The translations under genes were made by a program, and so were the position numbers. From Leifsonia psychrotolerans (GTDB lineage Bacteria > Actinomycetota > Actinomycetes > Actinomycetales > Microbacteriaceae), in contig NZ_JACCFM010000001.1 in NCBI RefSeq assembly GCF_013410665.1, positions 1,364,001-1,428,000 on the forward strand: DNA of 64,000 nt. Direction: 5' to 3'. This document shows, piece by piece, positions 1 to 9,600 of this stretch. The notes under the pieces are model-generated. The model saw only the letters and a program-made list of their open reading frames with translations, made no database searches and had not been told where the DNA came from. How positions within the stretch are numbered: position 1 is the stretch's first letter; every line of letters begins with the position of its first letter.

Positions 1-3
1 GGG

Positions 4-744
4 TTATGGCTTGACCTGGCCCGCCGCATCCGGGAGCGCAGGATGCCGGCCCCGCTTCACCCAGATCGGCGGGTGGGGTAGCCGTCGCTCACGGTAGAGC
101 CGCATGGCGAAAGGTGCCCAGAGGATGACTGCGACACCGACCCCAATGAGCAAGCCGCCGATAGTGTCCGAGATCCAATGGGCACCGAGGTAGGTCCGAC
201 TGAGCATCATCAGAACGGTGTAGACCGTACCGGCCACCCAGATCCATGTTCGCCAGAAGATGATGCCGAGCGTCGTCGCAATGAGTGCCGCATTCGCACT
301 GTGGCCGGACGGGAAGGAGCCAAAATCGGGTTGCACGAGGATCTCCGTCGGTCGCGGGCGCCCCACAAGGTTCTTGATGATCAGCACCAGTGTCACGCTC
401 GTCACGGCCGCGACCGCGTAATAGAGGGCTGCCCACGGGCGCCGCCAGATCAACAGCCCACCAATTATTGTGAGCGGCACGAAGACAATTGAACTGATAC
501 CGCCGCCGACCCAGTTGAACACGAGCGCCGGGATCGTCCACACCGGGGCGCGCGCCTCGACCAGCTCCCCCATCCACTCAACCTCGAAGCCGAACGGCTT
601 ATTGGCCTCTCGGTAGAAGATCACCGCAGCGAGGAGGATGACGAGAAGAATAGCCCCGGCACCCGAGACCACCCACCACAATCGAGCGATCCGCACCTCA
701 CCAGGACCATCCCCGTCGACGATATTCCTCAACTTTTCGTCCAT
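4..744 (-). CDS. PAP2-family membrane phosphatase
   Basis: 246 residues. An integral membrane phosphatase of the type-2 phosphatidic acid phosphatase superfamily, which removes phosphate from lipid phosphates or prenyl pyrophosphates at the outer face of the membrane. The three-part active site is visible: KNLVGRPRP (motif 1), PSGHSANA (motif 2) and SRTYLGAHWISD (motif 3), with the catalytic histidines in motifs 2 and 3. About six hydrophobic segments flank these motifs. Its start lies only 26 bp from the divergent DUF1206 gene, so the two probably share a promoter region. The substrate cannot be told from sequence; a second PAP2 gene lies at 1603-2352. Confidence 0.88.
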   Translation of the reverse strand: MDEKLRNIVDGDGPGEVRIARLWWVVSGAGAILLVILLAAVIFYREANKPFGFEVEWMGELVEARAPVWTIPALVFNWVGGGISSIVFVPLTIIGGLLIWRRPWAALYYAVAAVTSVTLVLIIKNLVGRPRPTEILVQPDFGSFPSGHSANAALIATTLGIIFWRTWIWVAGTVYTVLMMLSRTYLGAHWISDTIGGLLIGVGVAVILWAPFAMRLYRERRLPHPPIWVKRGRHPALPDAAGQVKP

Positions 745-770
745 TCATCGATCGTAGGCGGGGCGTCGCT

Positions 771-1595
771 ATGATTGGCGCCATGGCCTCTTCACCGAAG
801 CAGGCGGCCCAGACGGCCCAGAACAGCACGGCGCTGCGCGTTCTCGCCCGCGCGGGCTTCGTCGCAAGCGGGCTTCTCCACATCATCATCGGCTCCATCG
901 CCATTGCCCTGGCAACCGGCACCGGCAGCGGTAAGGAAGCCGACCAGTCCGGGGCGCTCGCCCAGCTCACCCAGGCTCCGGGCGGCCTGTTTTTGTTGTG
1001 GGCCGCCGCAATCGCCTTTACCTCCCTCGGCCTGTGGCTGCTTCTCAGCGCCGTACTCGATCACTCCTGGGATGGCAAGCGTTCGCGGGCCGCGCACATC
1101 GTGGAGAGCCTCGCCAAAGGCATCATCTACCTCGTCCTCGCTTTCACCGCCTACACCTTCGCGATGGGGGGAACCGCGAGTTCTGCCCAATCCACCAGCA
1201 CGATGGGGGCCGCGCTGATCAAGACTCCAGGCGGCGTCGTCATCGTCTTCGTCATTGGGCTGGCTTTGCTCGGCGTTGGCGGCTACATGGTGTTCAAGGG
1301 GGTCAGCAAACGCTTCGAACGGGACATCCGTGTGCCATCCGGTCTCGCGGGCAGTGGGGTGAGAATCCTCGGCACTGTCGGCTACGTGGCCCGCGGAGTG
1401 GCTCTCGGCGCGGTCGGGGTGCTGTTCCTCATCGGTGCTGCGACACACGATCCAAGCAAGACGACCGGATTGGACGGTGCGCTCAAGTCGTTCCTCAGTG
1501 TGCCATTCGGCGTCGCCGTGCTGATCGCGATCGGCGTGGGGTGGATCACCTACGGCATCTACGCGTTCTTCCGCGCTCGACTCGCCCTGCTCTGA
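771..1595 (+). CDS. DUF1206 membrane protein
   Basis: 274 residues with six predicted membrane segments in three two-helix repeats. Each repeat begins with a variant of the ARAGFVASG signature: ARAGFVASGLLH near residue 25, ESLAKGIIYLV near 113 and GTVGYVARGVALG near 200. This triplication is the hallmark of DUF1206, a family of unknown function common in actinobacteria. Two ATG codons are possible starts (771 and 783); neither has a strong ribosome binding site, so the longer one is kept. It is divergent from the PAP2 gene on its left and converges on the second PAP2 gene on its right. Confidence 0.85.
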   Translation: MIGAMASSPKQAAQTAQNSTALRVLARAGFVASGLLHIIIGSIAIALATGTGSGKEADQSGALAQLTQAPGGLFLLWAAAIAFTSLGLWLLLSAVLDHSWDGKRSRAAHIVESLAKGIIYLVLAFTAYTFAMGGTASSAQSTSTMGAALIKTPGGVVIVFVIGLALLGVGGYMVFKGVSKRFERDIRVPSGLAGSGVRILGTVGYVARGVALGAVGVLFLIGAATHDPSKTTGLDGALKSFLSVPFGVAVLIAIGVGWITYGIYAFFRARLALL

Positions 1596-1602
1596 TCCGC
1601 TC

Positions 1603-2352
1603 CTACTCCGGCGCTGCTGGCGGCTCGACTCGAACAGTCCGCCCGGTGTCGACGGCGATCACGACCCCGAGCAGTACCAGGGAGAGCGAGATGGAGGCGA
1701 GCACATCGGTCGGCCAGTGGTATCCCAAGTAGATCCGGCATGCGGCAGTCGCGAGGGCGAGGATGACTGCCACGATGAAAGCGATCACCGTCCCGACCGG
1801 ATTACGGCGACGCGAGAATACCAGGAACGTGGTGATCAGGAGGAAGTCGGTCGCACCCATCACATGCCCTGACGGAAACGATGGAGTGTGATCCACCCCG
1901 AGCAGCATTGTGCTGATCGCCGGTCGCTGGCGGTCAATGACGGGAGCAAGGATCTGGACAGTCGCGACACCAACGATCATGGATACGGCAAGAAGCGCAG
2001 GACGCCACGCGTGCTGTGCCGCGAAACCCCACCACACCGTGGTAACGAGGACGATGATCGGCAGGGCGATCGGCCCAAAAACCGTGGCGATGATCGCCAT
2101 CACGACCGTCAGCGTCGGCGAGAGCAGCCCTTCTAGCCACGCCTGTACCGGTTTGTCGATCACGGAAAGACCGTCGCTCTCCCGCACGGAATCCAGAATC
2201 ACAAAGAAAGCGACCAACCCGATCGCGGCGAGCACGCCGGCAACGATATACAGGTTGCGGCGCGAGGGTGCCGGCATAGGTCGGACTTCGACGATGAACT
2301 TCTCGTGGAACCGACGCAGGGCCCCAGGCGCGTCGCTCGCAGGTACTGTCAT
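1603..2352 (-). CDS. PAP2-family membrane phosphatase
   Basis: 249 residues from the ATG at 2352, which follows AGGGAGGTCAGCG, a strong ribosome binding site. An upstream in-frame codon at 2391 has no such support. Active-site motifs are DRQRPA (motif 1, slightly degenerate against KxxxxxxRP), PSFPSGHVMGA (motif 2) and CRIYLGYHWPTDV (motif 3). Several hydrophobic helices are present and a hydrophilic stretch of about 35 residues leads in. It is likely a lipid or undecaprenyl phosphate phosphatase acting outside the membrane, but the substrate is unknown. Paralogous to the gene at 4-744 at low identity. Confidence 0.87.
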   Translation of the reverse strand: MTVPASDAPGALRRFHEKFIVEVRPMPAPSRRNLYIVAGVLAAIGLVAFFVILDSVRESDGLSVIDKPVQAWLEGLLSPTLTVVMAIIATVFGPIALPIIVLVTTVWWGFAAQHAWRPALLAVSMIVGVATVQILAPVIDRQRPAISTMLLGVDHTPSFPSGHVMGATDFLLITTFLVFSRRRNPVGTVIAFIVAVILALATAACRIYLGYHWPTDVLASISLSLVLLGVVIAVDTGRTVRVEPPAAPE

Positions 2353-2415
2353 CGCTGACCTCCCTTCGAACAACCCACCCCACGTTTGCACCGAGGTCGA
2401 GTCACTCCAGAGAAG

Positions 2416-2676
2416 TTAGACCAGAGGGTCATTCGTGTCGCGGGTGCTGCGGGTGATCTGCTCACCACTCGCGGGATCGACCGCTGTGCGGGTCGTCGCA
2501 GTCGACGTACGGCGACGCAACACAAGGACAAGGCTGATGAGGAACACCACGACACCGGCCCCCATCAGGATGTAGCCGATGAGGGAGAGGTTCACGACTC
2601 CGCCGAGATCAACGTTGACCGCGAACGCCAAAATAGCTCCGATCACAACTAACGCAATTCCTGTACCGATTCCCAT
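2416..2676 (-). CDS. DUF6458 small membrane protein
   Basis: 86 residues: MGIGTGIALVVIGAILAF at the N-terminus, a second hydrophobic helix near residues 30-52, then a basic, threonine-rich cytoplasmic tail. The N-terminal motif and the two-helix layout match the actinobacterial DUF6458 family, whose function is unknown. It lies upstream of the PAP2 gene on the same strand with a 63-bp gap, so the two may be co-transcribed. Confidence 0.82.
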   Translation of the reverse strand: MGIGTGIALVVIGAILAFAVNVDLGGVVNLSLIGYILMGAGVVVFLISLVLVLRRRTSTATTRTAVDPASGEQITRSTRDTNDPLV

Positions 2677-3077
2677 GATTATCCTCTCCGAGCGAATTTC
2701 TATCGCTGGTCCGCCCGATTCTGTGAATGTCGTCTGACACTCAACTTCGTGTCATACCGAATGGGCCAATGATACTCATTCATCGTCGAGCGGGCTGCGA
2801 TGCAGCCCTGAAGCAGTCAGCCCTCAGCGATCCCTTCGTCCCTCGACCGGATGCATGTGCCCTCCCTGCCCCTATCACCAGCGACGAGACGCACTTTCAC
2901 CGATGCGTAATGTGCCCCCTTTGGGGGTGCCTGCGAGTCCCCCATTTGGAGGACATCCGCGCTACATTGCTTTCGCAGCCACGGAAACCCGGCTGTGGCG
3001 CGAACCGGAATTGAAGTTGTGCGATTGCCCCCCGCACGTGGCGAAACTGACGCGACGCGGGAGAAACGGACACCGAC
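2677..3077. other. intergenic region, no gene seen
   Basis: About 400 bp between the DUF6458 gene (leftward) and the response regulator (rightward), so it should hold two divergent promoters. Short reading frames here lack a ribosome binding site and family likeness. No convincing RNA gene or operator was recognised. Confidence 0.4.
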
Positions 3078-3755
3078 GTGAATCGAATCGTAGTCGTCGA
3101 GGACGAGCCCGTATTGGCCCGACTCCTCGGCCGCATCCTCTGCGTTCCCGACTACACCGTCACCGTGGTTGGCACGGCTGTCGATGCCCTCCGTGCGATC
3201 CGCACAGTCGACCCGGATCTCATCCTCCTGGACCTCCTGCTGCCGGACGGACGCGGCGAGGATGTTCTCGCCGAGCTGATGCGTTTTCGTCCCTCGAGTC
3301 GAGTTTTGGTGTTGTCATCGATGACACACGTGACGACCAGAGTCAGAGTTCTGGAGGGCGGTGCAGTGGATTTCCTGGCCAAACCGTTCGACAATGCCGA
3401 GTTACTCGCCCGGGTCAATACCCGTCTACGGACGCCCGCAATGTCGATGGCCTCGGCCGCAAAGGCCACCCGCTACCTCCGCAGCGCGGGAATCGAGATC
3501 GACCTTCTGCAACGGGAGCTCGTGGTCGAGGGGCGCCGCATTCCGTTGACCCAGCGGGAGTTCGTGCTGTTGTCCTTCCTCGTCCAGCGGGCACCCGAGC
3601 CGTGTACCCGGGCCGAACTGCTCGAGTGGGTCTGGGGGACGAAATTTGACACCGGCACGAACGTCGTCGACGTCTGCGTTCGCCGGCTGCGTTGGAAACT
3701 GTCCAACGACAAGATCGAAACGGTGCGTAATGTTGGATATCGGATCACGGCTTAA
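3078..3755 (+). CDS. OmpR/PhoB-type response regulator
   Basis: 225 residues. Receiver domain at 1-115: acidic pocket E8/D9, phospho-acceptor D52 in LILLDLLLPDG, and K102 in FLAKPFD. The C-terminal winged helix (about 130-225) has the usual LTQREFVLLSFLV recognition features and the VVDVCVRRLRWKL segment. The histidine kinase gene begins inside its last codons (26-bp overlap), so the pair is translationally coupled and should form a two-component system. The signal is unknown. The copper genes that follow are on the other strand, so a link to copper is only positional. Confidence 0.9.
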   Translation: MNRIVVVEDEPVLARLLGRILCVPDYTVTVVGTAVDALRAIRTVDPDLILLDLLLPDGRGEDVLAELMRFRPSSRVLVLSSMTHVTTRVRVLEGGAVDFLAKPFDNAELLARVNTRLRTPAMSMASAAKATRYLRSAGIEIDLLQRELVVEGRRIPLTQREFVLLSFLVQRAPEPCTRAELLEWVWGTKFDTGTNVVDVCVRRLRWKLSNDKIETVRNVGYRITA

Positions 3756-4836
3756 GACAGTCCTCGTCGTCGCGTGGGCGATCTTCGCAGGGGTGAATTG
3801 CTACCTCACCTTTGCGCTGCCCGGCAATGAAACTATCCCCTATCACCTCGTCTGGGCCAGTTTCGCGCTCCTCTACGGACTATGCCCGTGGCCTCGACGC
3901 GCCACCGTCGTCGTCTTCATCGTCATAACAATAGTGACGGGGGTGGCCCTCGTCCGCCACGCGATGACCGGGGTCATCAATTGGGAAGAATGTAGCGAGA
4001 TCTTCCTGATGGGGGCCATCATCTCGCTGTTAATATGGCACGTGAACCGGCAGTGGACCGCACAGGCTCGGCTGCAGGCTTTGCAGCAAGCGGAACGTCA
4101 CCGCAGTGAGCAGCGGGAGAACGCCGCCCGTTTTGGTTCGCATGAGGTCCGCACCCGATTGACCATCGCCCGCGGCTACGCGCAACTCATCGCTGACCAG
4201 TCAGCCGAGCCAACGGTGCGCGAGGACGCCCGACTAGTGGTGGCCGAACTCGTCAAGGCTTCCGCATTGGCGACCAACTTGCTCACCCTGGTCCGGGTCG
4301 TGGATGTGTCGGCACCCGAGCCGGTCGACGTCGACCGAATGCTGGTCGAAATCTTGCGCAGATGGTCGGTTACGGCCGACCGAATCTGGAGCGCTCGGAG
4401 CGCAGTCGGCACTGTGCAAGGCGATAACGAGCGACTCGAGGCAGTGCTGGACTGCCTGCTCGAGAATGCGGTCAGGTTCACCGGTCCCGGAGACACCATC
4501 GCGATGACAGCGGATGCGCGGGGCGGCCACCTGGTACTGACCGTTCAGGACACTGGCGCGGGCATTCCCGCCGCCGATTTGGACACCGTTTTCGAGATCT
4601 TCCGGACCGCGTCGACCGCAGGCGAGAGGGCGGGCAGCGGCCTGGGTCTGGCTATCGTCAGAGCCGCCACGGAAGCGCGCGGCGGGACCGTCTCGGTGAC
4701 CAGCTCGCTCGGTCACGGTACCACTTTCACTCTTCAACTCCCGCTGCTGTCAGCGCTCCCTCCTCCCCTCGCCGAAACCGTCTACGATTCGGCAGACCGT
4801 GATCCCCCCGGTGAATTGCTCGACGTTCGCCCCTGA
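3730..4836 (+). CDS. sensor histidine kinase
   Basis: 368 residues from the ATG at 3730, chosen because it overlaps the response regulator stop by 26 bp; a longer reading frame to 3646 would run deep into that gene. Three to four membrane helices lie at residues 10-110 with little extracytoplasmic sequence, so it may sense within the membrane. The H-box is FGSHEVRTRL with the phospho-acceptor near H138, followed by the N-box LLENAVRFTG, the G1 box DTGAGIP and the G2 box GSGLGLAI of the HATPase domain. Partner of the regulator at 3078-3755. Confidence 0.9.
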   Translation: MLDIGSRLKTVLVVAWAIFAGVNCYLTFALPGNETIPYHLVWASFALLYGLCPWPRRATVVVFIVITIVTGVALVRHAMTGVINWEECSEIFLMGAIISLLIWHVNRQWTAQARLQALQQAERHRSEQRENAARFGSHEVRTRLTIARGYAQLIADQSAEPTVREDARLVVAELVKASALATNLLTLVRVVDVSAPEPVDVDRMLVEILRRWSVTADRIWSARSAVGTVQGDNERLEAVLDCLLENAVRFTGPGDTIAMTADARGGHLVLTVQDTGAGIPAADLDTVFEIFRTASTAGERAGSGLGLAIVRAATEARGGTVSVTSSLGHGTTFTLQLPLLSALPPPLAETVYDSADRDPPGELLDVRP

Positions 4837-4848
4837 AAGCGGATGCCT

Positions 4849-4868
4849 CTCCGCGTTCGGGCGCGGAG
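4849..4868. terminator. weak stem-loop between convergent genes
   Basis: CTCCGCG / CGCGGAG arms with a 6-nt TTCGGG loop, between the ends of the histidine kinase and the CopC-CopD gene. No T-tract follows, so a role in termination is plausible but unproven. Confidence 0.35.
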
Positions 4869-4905
4869 CGTCCGGCGTCGCACTTCTCGTTGGAACCGGT
4901 TTGGT

Positions 4906-6591
4906 TCATTCCACGACGACCACATCGGTGATGGCTGCCGGCCGCTCCAACTCGTTGATCCGAACAGCGGCAGTGATCTTCCACTGACCCGCCACGGGCA
5001 GCACGACCTCGGCCCGGAAGCTACCCGGCGTCATCCCGGGCTCGACCGTGGCTGCCAGGGGTCCGAGGCTCAGGTTCGGCTCGGACACACTGACCTGCGG
5101 AATGTCGAGCGGTTCGATGGGGGCACCCCCCGCGTCGGTGAGGGAAAATGTGATGATGTTGACCCCCGCCACGCCCGGGCCGAACCGGCCGGTCAGGTGA
5201 CCGGTACCGAGCTCGGCAAGCACCGGAATCCCCACGGGAGTCGGCTCAGCGAAGGTGTCGGTCGCGCGAGGGTTCTGCAGCGTTAGTGCTGTGGTGAGCC
5301 CAATGACCACCACCAAGCCCACCATTTCCAGTCGGATCGCCAATGTCAGGTGACGCCAGCCCTGCCAGGTGATTCGATCGCGCTCTAGGCGAGGGACGAG
5401 GCCGAACCGGTTCCACGCCGCAAGACCGCCGATCAGCGCGACCATGCCGAGCTTGGCCAGCAACAGGTGACCGTAGGCGCTGCCCACGAGGGCAGGCACC
5501 GAACCGACGATCACCACGGCCAAGATTGTCCCGGTAATGCCCAGCAGGACGACGAGACCCCCTGCAAGGGTGGAGAACCTGGCCAGGACCTTGGCCGCCT
5601 CGGCCGGATCGTCCTTCCGCCGTCGGGCGCGGGTCACGTGGAGGATCAGAGCCACGAGACCTCCAAACCACACCGCTGCCGTTGCGGCATGGACCACATC
5701 GGCGCCCATCACCAGCCAGCTGGGTCCGAATGTCCGGGTGTGGCCGACAGGGAGCACCGACACCAGCGCCACCGCGACCCCCACCGCCCCGACCCACACG
5801 CCCGCCCGGCGCGGCAACCGCCCCCCGAGCAGCATCAGCGCGGCCCCGGAGGCGGCGAGGACCAGCGTCACCGCAGCACCCCCTGACCATCCCGCGGAGA
5901 CGACCGTTGGATTGACTAACGCACCGAGAGCCAGCCCCCGCTGGCGCGCCACAGCGAGGGGCACCAGCAGCACGTATGCGCTCACGGCGACGAGTGCGGC
6001 CACCCGGGGTAGCCGATGGCCCACCGCCGAGGTACGGGCGACACAGAGGTCGAAAACGGTGAGGCCCACGAGACAGAACAGGCCCAGATAGCCAAGCGCG
6101 GTGAGAATCCCGTAGAGGGCGTCCACCGGCCCGGCGTCGTTCTCGACGACGGTCGGTACCGATGCACTGGCTAGGCCCACGGTGAACGACAGAACCCCGG
6201 ATTCCGGGTGAGAGTCGTCGGAAACCACCCGCCAACCGAGCACGTAGTTGCCCTCGGCGAGCCCAGACGGGAGGTTAACACGAACAGTCGCGTCTACAGC
6301 CTCCGCAGACACCGTGCGATGGCCGCCGTTGGCGTCGTAGAGCTGGAAGCCCTCGGGAACCAGAAAGACCTCCTCGTCAAAGGTCAGAGCGACAGATCTT
6401 GGCGCCTCAGCCAATAACGCACCGTCTGCCGGCATCGTGGACAGCAGCTCTGCGTGGGCGAAGGCCGGGGTCGCGGGCAGCAGTAGCAGCAGCGTCACTG
6501 TTGCAAGCAACAGCCCGAGGAGCCAGCGGACCAGCAGGCCCCGGGCGCGGGCTTCCGGGTTACTGGTCCCGGGCGGCGTTCTTCTCGGCAC
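4906..6591 (-). CDS. CopC-CopD fusion, copper resistance/uptake protein
   Basis: 561 residues from the GTG at 6591, which sits 5 nt after AAGGAGG; the reading frame extends further upstream without support. An N-terminal signal segment ends at PATPAFA, so the mature protein begins with histidine (HAELLSTMPADG), the usual CopC copper ligand. The CopC beta-domain (about residues 45-145) also carries the SDDSHPESG motif with the second histidine. A CopD-like membrane domain of eight or so helices follows (about 175-440), with HATAAVWFGG and RFSTLAG. A soluble C-terminal domain of about 110 residues ends it, an arrangement like YcnJ. Transport direction is not clear from sequence. It follows the multicopper oxidase gene by 97 bp. 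Confidence 0.87.
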   Translation of the reverse strand: MPRRTPPGTSNPEARARGLLVRWLLGLLLATVTLLLLLPATPAFAHAELLSTMPADGALLAEAPRSVALTFDEEVFLVPEGFQLYDANGGHRTVSAEAVDATVRVNLPSGLAEGNYVLGWRVVSDDSHPESGVLSFTVGLASASVPTVVENDAGPVDALYGILTALGYLGLFCLVGLTVFDLCVARTSAVGHRLPRVAALVAVSAYVLLVPLAVARQRGLALGALVNPTVVSAGWSGGAAVTLVLAASGAALMLLGGRLPRRAGVWVGAVGVAVALVSVLPVGHTRTFGPSWLVMGADVVHAATAAVWFGGLVALILHVTRARRRKDDPAEAAKVLARFSTLAGGLVVLLGITGTILAVVIVGSVPALVGSAYGHLLLAKLGMVALIGGLAAWNRFGLVPRLERDRITWQGWRHLTLAIRLEMVGLVVVIGLTTALTLQNPRATDTFAEPTPVGIPVLAELGTGHLTGRFGPGVAGVNIITFSLTDAGGAPIEPLDIPQVSVSEPNLSLGPLAATVEPGMTPGSFRAEVVLPVAGQWKITAAVRINELERPAAITDVVVVE

Positions 6592-6637
6592 AATAGCCTC
6601 CTTGTCCTGCATGGGAGTGACCGTGCAAGGCCGGTGG

Positions 6638-6672
6638 CACCGCCGCCCGGCCCCGATGTCCGGGCGGCGGTG
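6638..6672 (-). terminator. GC-rich hairpin between oxidase and CopC-CopD genes
   Basis: A perfect 13-bp inverted repeat (CACCGCCGCCCGG and its complement) with a 9-nt loop, 16 bp after the oxidase stop. There is no T-run, so it may be a rho-dependent or partial terminator, or an mRNA-stabilising element within a polycistronic transcript. Confidence 0.55.
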
Positions 6673-6688
6673 CGTGTTGTGGGATCTG

Positions 6689-9600
6689 CTAGGTGCCCGT
6701 TGTGAAGGTCCACGTGACGGGAGCCAGCGGATTGCCAGCGGCGTCCTTGATCCCGCTACTGAGGGAGACGGTGTATTGGGTGTTGGCCAACAGCGTGCCG
6801 GTCGGGTTGAGCGTTGCCACTTTCGTCGTGCTCGAGTAGCTGACGACCGAGGTGAAGAGTGAACCGTTCGACGTGCGCTTGATGGTGAAGTTCCCACTCA
6901 TCGCAGCCCTGCTCGGCAGGCCAGTGACAGCCTCGCTGAAGGTTGCGGTGATGTTCGCCGTGCGGCTGACCCGAGTGGCGTTGACCGCCGGGGTTCGAGC
7001 CGTGACGACCGGGGCGGGGCCGGTGACGAACGTCCACGTCGTGGCGGGGAGCGGGTTGCCTGCCACGTCCTTGACTCTGTTGCTCAGGGACAGTGTGTAC
7101 CTGCGGTCACTGACCAACGGGGCATCCGGGGTCAGGGTGGCGACCCGGGTGGAGGCGTTGTACGTCACCTTCGAGGCGATGGTCGCCGTCCCCAGCTTCA
7201 ACGTGAAGTTGGAGGTACTGGCGGCGGTGGTCGGGAGCCCGGTCACGGCTTCGCTGAATGTTGCTCTCAACGGGGTTCGCGTGGTGGTGGTTCCCCGACC
7301 GACGCCGGTGGCGCCGGCCGCCGGATTGGTGTTGGTGACCCTCGGGGCAGGACCGGTGATGAAGGTCCAACTCGTCGCTGCCAGCGAGCCACCTGACACG
7401 CTCTTGATAGCCGTGGTCAACGAGAGTGTGTACGTCTTGTCAGCGTTCAGTGCCGACGACGGGGTGAGCGTAGCCGTTCGCGTCCCCGCGTTGTACGTCA
7501 CCGCGGACGCAACGGCCGTGGTGCCCTGCTTCAGCGTGAACGTGGTGTTGCTAACGCCGGTGACGGCCTCGTTGAAGGTGACGGTCGGCCGAACATTGGT
7601 CGCCACATTTGTCACCCCGGATGAGGGGTTCTGGTTGGTAGCCTTCGGCACCGTGGCAACGGTGGTGGCAGTGAGCACAGGCGCGGACACCGTGTTTCCG
7701 GCCGCATTCCAGGCTGTCACCCGGTATGCGTATTGTCCGGCACCGGCGGTCTTGTCGGTGTAGGTCGTGACGTTCGCCAGCGTGGTGGCAATCTGGGCGT
7801 ACGTACCAGCCGTGCCATTGGTTAGTGGCGCACGCTCAATCTTGTATCCGATCTCGTTCTTCGCATTTCCCCAGGTAGTGGGATCAGTTATTGCCACCGG
7901 GGTCCCGTCCGTCCAACTCAGCAGTACGTCACTCGCGGGTCGGGTGAAACTCACGACTGAGGCATCCGCCAGGGTGCGAGGCGCGCTGACCGAGATAGGC
8001 CGCATCATGTCCATCTCCTCATGGCTGAGGATGTGGCAGTGCCACACATATTCCCAGCCGAAGTTGGTCATGACGTTGCTGATTGGATCGATCGGATTCC
8101 CGTTGGTATCGGTGTTGTTGAACCCTGCTTCGTATCCGTTCGGGCCGGTCGTCGAGCCCTTGGCACCCAGCGGCATCATCGGGTTCAGCGGCCGGTTGCT
8201 ATCCGGGATGGCAAACGGGAGTTTTGGCAGGATGGGCCGGACCGCCACGATGGTGTCCTCCAGCGGACTGACCCGCACTGTGTCCTTCCAGCCAATTTCT
8301 GTCGGTTCAGGAGGAATGATGATGTTGTCCCAGGTGACTCTGTTCAGCAACTGGACGTCGTTGAGGTGGAAGTGCAGCGGGTGCGTGTCCACACCATTGT
8401 GTGTGATTTTCCAGATCTGGGTGCCGTCGGCGTTGGTGGATATCGGGGTTACTTTGAGGCTGTTGGTCCCCTTTGTTCCGTCCAATTTCTCCGTGACCGG
8501 GTTGACGTACGGGTAGAGAATGATGTTTTGCAGAAGCGGTGTTGCCCCTGGCGCCTCCAACCCGATGTTGCCGCTCATGCGGCCCCACTCATCGAAGTTC
8601 GCGGCATTCATCTCATCGTGGACGCTCTTGCCCTCGATAGGGATGCTGAGCTGGTTGCCCGACAGAGTGTCGAACTTGAACTGCTCTCCTCCCTGCTCAG
8701 CGATACGGGCGAAGCCGTCGCACGTGGCGGCCGGGGTGACGGCCGCGTTGCAGTAGCCATTGCGGACGAAGTTCGTCCCATAGGCCTGGTTGTACGCCGA
8801 CTGGCCGACCACGATTGGATTCTGGCTGGACTCAAAGACCCCGGCGGGATTGCCGGCCGCGTCGGTGTGGTGGTCGAACGCGGCCATCAGCTTACCCATC
8901 TGGTCAGCCGTGGTGTTCGGGCGGTCGAAAGCCAGCGCGGGCGCCGCGTTCGACACCTTGACCTGCATGACGGAGCGGGTGTCAGGTCCGTAGCCGGGCA
9001 AGGTTGTCGGAGCGCCAGCTGGGGACATGTCTGGTCCACCGGTGTAATAGTCGTAACCGGGGATCCGGCCAGGGAACGCCGCTGGTGCGTCGTTATAGAG
9101 AATCAGCGTCTTCCCCCGGTAAGCGGAGAAGTCGACGATGACGTCGGCCCGTTCGGCTGGAGCGAGCAGCAAAGAGTGCTGGTCGACGTTGCCGACATCG
9201 AACCGGGTTGCGTCGGTGATGAATGTGGTCTCGTGGGCGGGGACCACGGCTGGGGTCGGCAGGAAGCCGCCCTCGTTGCCAATCTGGATCCAGTCTGGGC
9301 CCTTGGGGCTCTTCGTGGTGTCCGGCGTCGGCATGACGACCGGGTCCGTCTGTGCCAGTGCGAGCTCGCTGGCCTTCAACGCGACCTCCGTGCCGGTTGC
9401 CGGGTCGGCGACATACCAGGAAAGGTTCCAGAACCGGTCGTCGGAGCCGTTGAGGATTCGGAACCGATAGGACTTTGGATCCATGGTCGTCGTGGGGTAG
9501 GCGGTGCCGTTCACCACAGGCGTGTCGTGGAAGGCCTCCATTCCCACCGAGTTGTTGGGCGTCGACGGGACTAGGGCCGGCTCACAGAAGTCAGCCACAT

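Noticed and set aside
89-577. Long minus-strand frame inside the first PAP2 gene
   Set aside because: It is an overlapping frame of the same strand with arginine- and histidine-rich low-complexity translation and no ribosome binding site; high GC produces such frames.
5246-6235. 329-codon frame within the CopC-CopD gene
   Set aside because: Shadow frame: translation is rich in Arg, Gly and Pro with no fold, while the CopC-CopD frame has clear family motifs.
8021-9574. 517-codon plus-strand frame opposite the multicopper oxidase
   Set aside because: Antisense shadow of a repeat- and GC-rich gene; no family likeness or start signal.
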